Below are positions 14,767 through 21,062 of a stretch of DNA of 21,062 bases, piece by piece. Positions within the stretch are counted from its first letter, which is position 1. Every line of letters begins with the position of its first letter. Under the pieces are notes generated by a model. That model made no database searches, was not told the DNA's origin, and saw nothing but the letters and a program-made list of their open reading frames with translations. Made by a program: the position numbers and the translations under genes. The stretch is from an uncultured Acetatifactor sp. (GTDB lineage: Bacteria > Bacillota > Clostridia > Lachnospirales > Lachnospiraceae), in the NCBI GenBank assembly GCA_910577185.1, contig CAJTLR010000001.1, positions 127,004 through 148,065 of the forward strand. The letters run 5' to 3'.

Positions 14767-16821
14767 ATGAGATATGGTGTATCGTACTATCCGGAACATA
14801 AGACGGAGAAAGATCTGAGGACAGACCTGGAACTGTTGAAACAGTCGGGCATAAACACGGTGCGGATGGGAGAGTTTGCCTGGTGCCGGATGGAGCCTGA
14901 GGAGGGGAAATTTGACTTTGAATGGCTGAAGGAGACCGTGGAGGAGCTGGGAAAGGCGGGGATTATGACCATTTTGTGTACTCCCACGGCCTGCCCGCCC
15001 GCATGGCTGGTAAAAAAACATCCGGATATTCTGTACATGGACAATCGCAGGATACGCCGTCCTTTTGGCGGCAGACGGCATTACTGCTATAATCATGATA
15101 CGTACAGGCAGTATTCCGTGAAAATTGCGGAGGAACTGGCCAGGGCTTTTGCGGGAAATCCCTATGTGGCAGGCGTGCAGATCGACAATGAGCCGGCCCA
15201 GGAGGGGACCGGACGCTGCTGCTGCCCTGTGTGCGAAAAAAAATTCCATGATTTTCTCCGGCAGGAGTATGGCACTATCGGAGAATTCAACCGCAGGAGC
15301 GGCAGTATTTTCTGGTCCCAGGAGTACGGGGATTTTGAGGAGATTCCGCTGCCTGTGAATACCATTGAGGTGGGGGCCCGCAATCTTATCGATGCTTATT
15401 ATGAAAATCCCACGGTGCGGCTTATGTTTGAGCGGTTCTGCTCCCGCAGCCAGAAGGAATACCAGGATCTGCAGGCGGCTGCGCTGCGCGGTTTTCTGCA
15501 GGTTCCCATTACCACCAATGCCACGGGGCTTGCCACAAACAGCATTGATTATTATGACAGTACCGAAAATCTGGACCGCTATGCCTTTGATTTTTACCCG
15601 GGACTGCGGGATGCGAAGGTGGATTCTTTTCCCTATGCCTTTGCCAGGGGCGTAAAGGCAGGGGCGCCTTTCTGGGTGCTGGAATTTATGTCCGGGGGCG
15701 GGCACAGGCTGGGGGGCTCAGGAAGGGTACAGCCCAATCCCGGCGCCCTGAAGCAGGCGGTGGTACAGTCCATGGCCCACGGCGGGGAAATGATGCTGCA
15801 TTTTCAGTTCCGCACCTATCCTTTCGGGGCAGAGCAGCTCAATTATGCCATTGTGGATATGGATGGAATCCCCAGAAGGCGGTACAGGGAAATGCAGGAG
15901 ACGGCAGAATTGCTGAAACGCCTGGAGCCGCTGGAGAAGACGGCTTTTCCCGGGGAAGCTGCCGTATGTTTTGACTATGATTCCCAATGGGCGCTGCGGA
16001 TCAAGCCGGTGAATGACCCGGATTTCCATTATGTGGACTATTGTGGAAAAATTTACAATTACCTTGAAAATATCGGCGTGACGGCAGATGTGACATGCCT
16101 GAAGGCAGACTGGAGCCGGTATAAGGTGGTGATTCTTCCCGCGGCCATTGTTATGTCCGGGGAAGAGCAGGAGAAAGTGAAGAAATTTGTGGAGCAGGGA
16201 GGCACCGTCATTGCCACGTTCCTGACTTCCGTGAAAAATAAAGACAATGTGGGATATACTGTATCCCTGCCTGCCGGACTGACGGAAGTTTTCGGCAGTG
16301 TGGTGGAAGAAGTGGAGCCTGTATTTGCGGGAAACCACACGAAGCTGAGACTGTGCATGGAGAGCTACGAGGCTTTGTGCCATATGGAGGAGACAGAGGA
16401 CAATCTGATGGAAACTTCCGATGGTATGTGGAGCGAGCTGCTGGGCGGTGTTTCCGAGACTCTGGGAAGCTATGTGGAGGATTACAAGGAAGGCGCCAAA
16501 GTGGTATCCGCGTTTACTTACGGTAAGGGCCGGGCTTATTATGTGGGGACGGATCCGGAGCCGGAGGCATACCGCATTTTCCTGAAAGGTGTCATGAAAG
16601 AGGCCGGAGTGCACTGCAGCGCCGTGGAACGGGAGGAGGCCGTGGAACTGGTGACAAGGCGGGATGACCGGGAGGAGTACTTTTTCCTGTTTAATTTCAC
16701 GGCCCGGGAGACGGAAGTAAAGCTGCCCGGAGGCTGCCGGGATTACCTGACCGGAAAGAATCTGGGAGAAAGGTGCAGGATTGTAAGAAACGGAATACTG
16801 ATTGCCGCCAGGGCCCTGTAG
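14767..16821 (+). CDS. GH42 beta-galactosidase, cytoplasmic
   Basis: Retaining beta-galactosidase, 684 aa, the usual GH42 size. Starting at ATG 14767 (GAGG at 14758-14761), the protein begins MRYGVSYYPEH, the standard GH42 opening; ATG 14740 would add 9 residues. The acid/base is Glu142 in VQIDNEPAQ and the nucleophile is Glu306 in FWVLEFMSG. A zinc-type cysteine cluster is visible as Cys107 together with Cys151-153 and Cys156 in RCCCPVCEKKF. The barrel spans about 1-380, followed by a trimerisation region and a C-terminal beta domain. There is no signal peptide. It lies between the fucosidases and the alpha-xylosidase-like gene, so it may remove galactose exposed by fucosidase action. Some GH42 members act on alpha-L-arabinopyranosides, which cannot be excluded. 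Confidence 0.94.
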   Translation: MRYGVSYYPEHKTEKDLRTDLELLKQSGINTVRMGEFAWCRMEPEEGKFDFEWLKETVEELGKAGIMTILCTPTACPPAWLVKKHPDILYMDNRRIRRPFGGRRHYCYNHDTYRQYSVKIAEELARAFAGNPYVAGVQIDNEPAQEGTGRCCCPVCEKKFHDFLRQEYGTIGEFNRRSGSIFWSQEYGDFEEIPLPVNTIEVGARNLIDAYYENPTVRLMFERFCSRSQKEYQDLQAAALRGFLQVPITTNATGLATNSIDYYDSTENLDRYAFDFYPGLRDAKVDSFPYAFARGVKAGAPFWVLEFMSGGGHRLGGSGRVQPNPGALKQAVVQSMAHGGEMMLHFQFRTYPFGAEQLNYAIVDMDGIPRRRYREMQETAELLKRLEPLEKTAFPGEAAVCFDYDSQWALRIKPVNDPDFHYVDYCGKIYNYLENIGVTADVTCLKADWSRYKVVILPAAIVMSGEEQEKVKKFVEQGGTVIATFLTSVKNKDNVGYTVSLPAGLTEVFGSVVEEVEPVFAGNHTKLRLCMESYEALCHMEETEDNLMETSDGMWSELLGGVSETLGSYVEDYKEGAKVVSAFTYGKGRAYYVGTDPEPEAYRIFLKGVMKEAGVHCSAVEREEAVELVTRRDDREEYFFLFNFTARETEVKLPGGCRDYLTGKNLGERCRIVRNGILIAARAL

Positions 16822-16831
16822 AGCAGGCCGG

Positions 16832-16843
16832 AAGCGGAACCGG
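16832..16843. repeat. AAGCGGAACCGG motif upstream of GH31
   Basis: Close relative of three motifs downstream of the GH31 gene (19219-19230, 19246-19257, 19275-19286). They share the AAGCGGA core and a final GG. Confidence 0.45.
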
Positions 16844-16859
16844 TGAAAAATAATTTGTG
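16844..16859. repeat. 16-nt box TGAAAAATAATTTGTG, second occurrence
   Basis: Exact copy of 7704-7719. Here it lies 3 nt from the hairpin repeat, so the long hairpin seen at 7727-7818 is absent. Confidence 0.8.
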
Positions 16860-16862
16860 GTA

Positions 16863-16881
16863 GTGCTATCGCGCAGCGATT
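16863..16881. repeat. hairpin repeat, copy 3, just upstream of the GH31 ribosome site
   Basis: GTGCTATCGCGCAGCGATT is identical to the last 19 nt of copies 1 and 2. Its stem (16868-16880) ends 7 nt before AGGAGG at 16888-16893. Confidence 0.85.
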
Positions 16882-16899
16882 TATAATAGGAGGACTGGG

Positions 16900-19215
16900 A
16901 TGAAGATTATCAGAGTGGTGTGCACGGCAGACGGTGTGTGCAGGGAGCCGGGGGATATTATTGAAAAGGAATTTACACCGGATGAAAATATGATCCTGGA
17001 GGCGGTGAAGGAAGAGACAGGCTGGAAGGCTGGCAGGCTGGAATTTTCCGAAAATGAAGGGAATGAGCCTCTTCTGGTGCAGGAGTTCTGTACTTTTCTG
17101 CCCAGAAAAGTAACCCGCTATGTGATAGAGGGAAAAGCCCGTGTGGTGGTGAAGAAAACCGTGGACGGGGAGAGAACGGTTGTGGAAAACGCCGCGGAAA
17201 CCATTGTGGGAGATGCCTATGAAGGAAAACTGGTCTTTTCCATAGGAAAAAAGGAGCATATTCTGGGACTGGGCCAGCATGAGGCGGGAATCTCCAATTA
17301 TAGAAACTGTACCCAGTACCTCTACCAGAATAATATGCAGATTCCCATGCCGGTATTTTTATCCACGGCAGGATATGCCGTTTTGCTGGACGCAGACTGT
17401 CTTATGGTATATGAGGAGCATGATGGGAAGATTACCATTACTCTTGACGCAGTGGAACAGATTGCCTATTATGTCATTATGGGAGACAGCATGACAGACC
17501 TGGTACGGGGAATCCGCAGGATAACGGGCAAGGCGGCGCTGCTGCCCAAATGGGCCTACGGCTATATCCAGTCCAGGGAGCGCTATAAGTCCCAGGAGGA
17601 AATCAGGGAGATCGCCGGGGAGTTCCGGCGCAGGAAGATTCCGGTGTCCTGTCTGGTGCAGGACTGGCTTTCCTGGGAAGAGGGAAAATGGGGGGACAAG
17701 CATCTGGACAAGAAACGCTATCCCGATATGAAGGAACTGACGGATAACCTGCATGAATGGGGTATGGGACTGATGCTGTCCGTGTGGCCCAACATGAATA
17801 AGGGCGGCGAGGATAACAGGGAGATGATGGAAGCGGGCAAGCTTTATGCCAATCTGTCCACCTATGACGCCTTTGACGAAGAAGCCAGGGAACTTTACTG
17901 GAAACAGTGCGAGAGAGAACTGTTCTCCGGCGGCGTGGATGCCTGGTGGTGTGACTCCACGGAACCTTTCACACCGGACTGGAACGGGACCGGAACGCGG
18001 ACGGAGGAAGAGAGATACCGGATTTCCAGGGCGGAGCTGACAAAATATATGGACGCAAGAAAAGCCAATGTCTATGCGCTGTATCATGCCAAAGGAATTC
18101 ATGATAATCAGAGAAAGGCAGCGCCGGGGACGCGGGTGATGAACCTGACCCGTTCCGGATACCTGGGTTCCCAGAAATACGGAACCGTACTGTGGTCCGG
18201 GGATATCGCGGCTACCTGGGAGGTGCTGAAACATCAGATACAGGAGGGGCTGCAGATGGCGGCCAGCGGGATTCCGTACTGGAACCTGGATATCGGGGCT
18301 TTCTTTGTGGGCAATCAGGAAGCCTGGAAAAAGTGGAGCGGGGCAAAGGAAGGAACACATCCCTGGTTCTGGCACGGGGATTTCGAAGAGGGTGTGAAGG
18401 ATCTGGGATACCGTGAACTCTATGTGAGATGGCTCCAGTATGGCACGTTTCTGCCGGTGATGAGATCCCACGGAACGGATACGCCCAGGGAACCCTGGCA
18501 GTTCGGCGGGGAGGGTGACATGTATTATGACACGATTGTCAGATATATCCGTCTCCGGTACCGCCTTGCGCCTTATTTTTACAGTCTGGCTTACCGGGTA
18601 TGGAAAGAGGATGCCATGACCATGCGGAGCCTGTTGTTTGACTATAGGGAGGACGGACAGGCCGCCGGGGCAGAGGACGAATATCTTTTTGGGGATTTCC
18701 TTGTGTGCCCGGTGACCTTTCCCATGGAATTCGGACCGGACAGCACACCCCTGGACAGAGAGAGAGTCAGGAAGGTTTATCTGCCCAAGGGGGATAACTG
18801 GTACGATTATGACACAAAAGTGTATTATGAGGGTGGACAGGAACTTCAGGCAGACGCTCCCGTGGAGAAGATGCCGCTGTATGTAAAAGCAGGAAGTATC
18901 CTTCCCGTTGATCATATGGATGCCTGGGATCTGTACCATGACCGGCTGCCGGAGGAAATGGCGCTGGAGATTTATACAGGCAGGGACGGAAATTTTTCGT
19001 ATTACCTGGACAGCGGCAACGGATACGGCTATCAGGAAGACGAATATGCGCTTGTCAGGTTTTCCTGGAAGGAGGAGAGCGGGGAACTTTCCGCGGATGC
19101 CGTGGAGGGGAGTTATTCTTATCCCGGAAAGTGGAAAGTGACGCTGTTTACGCCCCAGGGCAGCAGACATGCGGAATTTGAGTACGAAGGAGCCAAAATG
19201 ACAATCCATATATAG
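16900..19215 (+). CDS. GH31 glycosidase, probable alpha-xylosidase, cytoplasmic
   Basis: Retaining alpha-glycosidase, 771 aa. The N-terminal beta domain contains HILGLGQHEAGISNY (120-134), a stretch typical of xylosidase-like GH31 proteins. The barrel has LVQDWLSW (252-259), the nucleophile Asp352 in DAWWCDSTEP, and the acid/base Asp435 in VLWSGDIAATWE. C-terminal beta domains follow from about residue 590. ATG 16900 has a perfect AGGAGG 6 nt upstream. There is no signal peptide. The WW-D-x-T/S-E-P pattern and the QDW region favour alpha-xylosidase over alpha-glucosidase; alpha-galactosidase-like activity is a less likely alternative. Placed after a beta-galactosidase gene, it would remove xylose from xyloglucan oligosaccharides. 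The leader carries the third copy of the hairpin repeat also found before the GH95 gene. Confidence 0.93.
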   Translation: MKIIRVVCTADGVCREPGDIIEKEFTPDENMILEAVKEETGWKAGRLEFSENEGNEPLLVQEFCTFLPRKVTRYVIEGKARVVVKKTVDGERTVVENAAETIVGDAYEGKLVFSIGKKEHILGLGQHEAGISNYRNCTQYLYQNNMQIPMPVFLSTAGYAVLLDADCLMVYEEHDGKITITLDAVEQIAYYVIMGDSMTDLVRGIRRITGKAALLPKWAYGYIQSRERYKSQEEIREIAGEFRRRKIPVSCLVQDWLSWEEGKWGDKHLDKKRYPDMKELTDNLHEWGMGLMLSVWPNMNKGGEDNREMMEAGKLYANLSTYDAFDEEARELYWKQCERELFSGGVDAWWCDSTEPFTPDWNGTGTRTEEERYRISRAELTKYMDARKANVYALYHAKGIHDNQRKAAPGTRVMNLTRSGYLGSQKYGTVLWSGDIAATWEVLKHQIQEGLQMAASGIPYWNLDIGAFFVGNQEAWKKWSGAKEGTHPWFWHGDFEEGVKDLGYRELYVRWLQYGTFLPVMRSHGTDTPREPWQFGGEGDMYYDTIVRYIRLRYRLAPYFYSLAYRVWKEDAMTMRSLLFDYREDGQAAGAEDEYLFGDFLVCPVTFPMEFGPDSTPLDRERVRKVYLPKGDNWYDYDTKVYYEGGQELQADAPVEKMPLYVKAGSILPVDHMDAWDLYHDRLPEEMALEIYTGRDGNFSYYLDSGNGYGYQEDEYALVRFSWKEESGELSADAVEGSYSYPGKWKVTLFTPQGSRHAEFEYEGAKMTIHI

Positions 19216-19218
19216 GGG

Positions 19219-19286
19219 AAGCGGAGCCGGTTTATATGAGACCGAAAGCGGAACTGGGAAACAGCGGAGACTGAAAGCGGAACTGG
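19219..19286. repeat. degenerate repeats in the GH31 to GH140-like gap
   Basis: Three AAGCGGA(A/G)C(T/C)GG motifs lie at 19219-19230, 19246-19257 and 19275-19286. The last two belong to a 20-nt direct repeat (19238-19257 and 19267-19286) with one mismatch and a 29-bp period. They fill most of the 92-bp gap. Confidence 0.7.
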
Positions 19287-19307
19287 AATAGAAAGGAAAA
19301 TTAGAAA

Positions 19308-20672
19308 ATGGGGAATGGACAGGTGCCCTGGGAAAAAGGGCCTTTGAGAGTGACAGAGGACGGCAGATACTTCCGATGCGGCGAGGAACCGTTTTTTTTG
19401 CTGGGCGACACAGCCTGGCTGCTGTTTCACCAGCTGAATCTGGAGGAAAGCTATATATACCTCAAAAACCGCAGGGAACTGGGGTATAATGTGATACTGG
19501 CTGATTTCATCCACACTGCAGACCAGAAGAACCTGGCCGGGGACAGTGCGCTGGTGGACGGGGATCCGGCAAAACCGGACACGGAGGGCAGTTTCTGGAA
19601 ACATGTGGATGCGGTGGTGGAGATGGCCAGGGAACTGGGACTATATATGGGTCTGCTTCCTGTATGGGGCAGCAGTGTGGTAAAAAGCGGCTGTCTGAAT
19701 ATGGAAAATGTGGATGCCTACATGAAGTTTGTGCTGGACCGTTACCATGACTGTCCTCATATCATCTGGATTGTGGGAGGGGATGTGAGAGGGGACGCTG
19801 CCGCCGAAGTGTTCCGGCGTATGGGAAGGCTTATGAAAAAAGACCGTCCGGACCGCCTGGTGACCTATCATCCCTTTGGCAGAACCAGTTCTTCCCTGTG
19901 GTTTCATCAGGAAGACTGGCTGGACTTTAACCTGTTTCAGTCAGGCCACAGACGCTATGACCAGGTCAGTATGCAGGAATGGGACGACAATACGGCCAGG
20001 GAAGGATGGTTTGGCGAGGACAGCTGGAAGTATGTGGAGCGGGATCTGGGAAAACAGCCCGCAAAGCCCGTACTGGACGGGGAGCCTTCCTATGAGTGGA
20101 TTCTGCAGGGACTTCATGACAGGACGCAGCCTTACTGGAAGGCGGCAGATGTGAGAAGATATGCCTACTGGAGCATTTTTGCCGGGGCGGCAGGGCATGT
20201 GTACGGCCATAATTCCATCATGCAGTTTTACAGGGACACTGCCCGGGAGGGCGCCTTCGGGGCAAAATATCTCTGGACGGATGCCATACACCACCCGGGC
20301 GGGGCTCAGATGATTCACTTGAAAAAACTGTGTGAGCGGGTGGGTTTTGAAAAAGGACATCCTGCCGGGGAATATGTGCTGTACGGCCAGGGCGAGAAGT
20401 ATGATTATATCAGTGTCTTTGCCGGGGAGGATTTCCTGCTGGCCTACACGGTGAACGGCAGGCGGATTGCGCTGTCTTTGGGCGCTTTCCGGGGAAAAAC
20501 GCTGGAGGCCCGCTGGATGGACCCCGTCACCGGGCTGTATACATATATCGGAGAGATTGCGGGAGGCGGGGAGGCGGTTTTCAACCCGCCGGAGAGAGAA
20601 GACGGAACAGACGCCGTGCTGGTCCTGCAGAGTGCAAAAAAGGCTCCATGCCGCAGCTGCATAAAAAAATAA
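19308..20672 (+). CDS. GH140/DUF4038-like glycosidase (apiosidase-like)
   Basis: A (beta/alpha)8-barrel enzyme of the DUF4038 or apiosidase-like type, 454 aa. Signatures are FFLLGDTAWLLFHQL (29-43), IIWIVGGDVRGD (152-163) with Asp159 as likely acid/base, and PVLDGEPSYE (254-263) with Glu259 as likely nucleophile. These match the catalytic pair described for the GH140 RG-II apiosidase of Bacteroides. A short beta domain (about 365-440) closes the protein. There is no signal peptide, so unlike apiosidases that work outside the cytoplasm it would act on imported material. ATG 19308 has AAGGA at 19293-19297. It is the last gene of the enzyme cluster. Apiose is not part of a xyloglucan side chain, so the substrate may differ from GH140; specificity is unknown. 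Confidence 0.85.
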   Translation: MGNGQVPWEKGPLRVTEDGRYFRCGEEPFFLLGDTAWLLFHQLNLEESYIYLKNRRELGYNVILADFIHTADQKNLAGDSALVDGDPAKPDTEGSFWKHVDAVVEMARELGLYMGLLPVWGSSVVKSGCLNMENVDAYMKFVLDRYHDCPHIIWIVGGDVRGDAAAEVFRRMGRLMKKDRPDRLVTYHPFGRTSSSLWFHQEDWLDFNLFQSGHRRYDQVSMQEWDDNTAREGWFGEDSWKYVERDLGKQPAKPVLDGEPSYEWILQGLHDRTQPYWKAADVRRYAYWSIFAGAAGHVYGHNSIMQFYRDTAREGAFGAKYLWTDAIHHPGGAQMIHLKKLCERVGFEKGHPAGEYVLYGQGEKYDYISVFAGEDFLLAYTVNGRRIALSLGAFRGKTLEARWMDPVTGLYTYIGEIAGGGEAVFNPPEREDGTDAVLVLQSAKKAPCRSCIKK

Positions 20673-20695
20673 AACCATATACTGCCCCTTACTAT

Positions 20696-20756
20696 GAAAC
20701 AGAATCTTGCGGGGGATAAAAAAGCGCAGACTGTCCCTATAACAAGATTTTGCTTC
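20696..20756. other. long imperfect hairpin next to the transposase 3' end
   Basis: GAAACAGAATCTTG (20696-20709) pairs with CAAGATTTTGCTTC (20743-20756) at 13 of 14 positions, counting one G-T wobble and one A-C mismatch. The 33-nt interior includes GGGGG and CCC runs. It lies in the gap between two convergent genes. It may end transcripts from both sides or belong to the end of the insertion sequence; no adjacent T-run on the plus strand supports a standard terminator. Confidence 0.5.
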
Positions 20757-20768
20757 AAAAATTTATGA

Positions 20769-21062
20769 TTAAGCTGGTTGTGCTTCCATGGCTTCAGGCA
20801 TTTCCCAGCCTAATGCTTTTAACTTCTTCAGGTAGGCGTTGATTTTGCGTTCCTTATTGAACTGGTTGTAATAATCCGCACCTAAATCCTGAAATGCAAC
20901 TCCATCTTTAAGCATGTGATATATGGCAATCAGCATGGAGTGGGCAACTGCCACATATGCTTTTTTGCTCCCCCTATGAGCGTTAATCCTCTGGAACTGT
21001 GCCCGGAAATAGGAGTTCTTCACTTTGGCCGCAGAATGCGCGCACACAATCAATGTTGTTCG
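20769..21062 (-). CDS. IS110-family transposase, C-terminal part, runs off the window
   Basis: The last 97 or so codons of an IS110 (IS116/IS902-type) DEDD transposase; the frame is open to the window edge, so the 5' part lies beyond 21062. The text AAKVKNSYFRAQFQRI, followed by AHRGSKKAYVAVAHSML and YHMLKDGVAFQDLGADYY, is the characteristic end of the Transposase_20 region that holds the family's catalytic serine domain; the serine itself is outside the window. Stop codon TAA at 20769-20771 (read on the minus strand). It is convergent with the GH140-like gene. Base composition here is more AT-rich than in the glycosidase genes, in line with mobile DNA bordering the locus. Whether the element is complete cannot be seen. 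Confidence 0.88.
   Translation of the reverse strand, partial: RTTLIVCAHSAAKVKNSYFRAQFQRINAHRGSKKAYVAVAHSMLIAIYHMLKDGVAFQDLGADYYNQFNKERKINAYLKKLKALGWEMPEAMEAQPA

Noticed and set aside
17359..19209. 616-codon open frame on the minus strand across the GH31 gene
   Set aside because: It lies fully inside a well-supported GH31 gene on the other strand, has no ribosome site or family motif, and arises from codon bias. The same holds for the minus-strand frames at 15718-17280, 2358-3269, 6231-7292 and 8974-9981.
19272..19285. TGAAAGCGGAACTG as a catabolite-control (cre) site
   Set aside because: It matches the first half of the cre consensus but not the second, and it is one of several copies of a local repeat.

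Overview
The window looks like a chromosomal segment of a gut-type Firmicute, most likely a Lachnospiraceae member. This is inferred from strong AGGAGG ribosome sites, moderate-to-high GC, an LplB/YtcP-type sugar importer without its own ATPase, a YesM-type sensor kinase, and a large set of signal-less glycoside hydrolases. No rRNA, tRNA or CRISPR array was seen.

Layout. (1) 84-3698, + strand: a carbohydrate ABC importer made of two CUT1 permeases and a lipoprotein solute-binding protein, ended by a clear intrinsic terminator at 3731-3751. (2) 3752-4022: no credible gene. It holds two 87-bp tandem repeat units rich in hairpins, plus two smaller hairpins. (3) 4023-5834, - strand: a YesM-like membrane histidine kinase without an adjacent response regulator. 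(4) 5958-7622, + strand: a second solute-binding lipoprotein, divergent from the kinase. (5) 7621-7848: a repeat-dense intergenic segment with direct repeats, a short hairpin element present twice here and once at 16863, and a long interrupted hairpin. (6) 7867-20672, all + strand: GH95 fucosidase, fucose/arabinose-isomerase-like protein, a cysteine-desulfurase-type class V aminotransferase, a 97-aa unknown protein, GH29 fucosidase, GH42 beta-galactosidase, GH31 alpha-xylosidase-like enzyme and a GH140/DUF4038-like enzyme. (7) 20673-21062: a long hairpin, then the C-terminal end of an IS110-family transposase (- strand) that runs off the window.

How it works together (inference). Oligosaccharides are captured by the lipoprotein(s), imported by the two permeases powered by a shared ATPase encoded elsewhere, and taken apart in the cytoplasm, since none of the glycosidases shows a signal peptide. 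GH95, GH42 and GH31 match in order the bonds of the fucosylated xyloglucan side chain Fuc-alpha1,2-Gal-beta1,2-Xyl-alpha1,6-Glc. GH29 adds a second fucosidase and the GH140-like enzyme has unknown specificity here. Other plant or host fucosylated glycans remain possible. The least expected parts are the isomerase/cysteine desulfurase/small-protein trio in the middle of the glycosidase genes, and the unusual density of structured repeats in the intergenic gaps.
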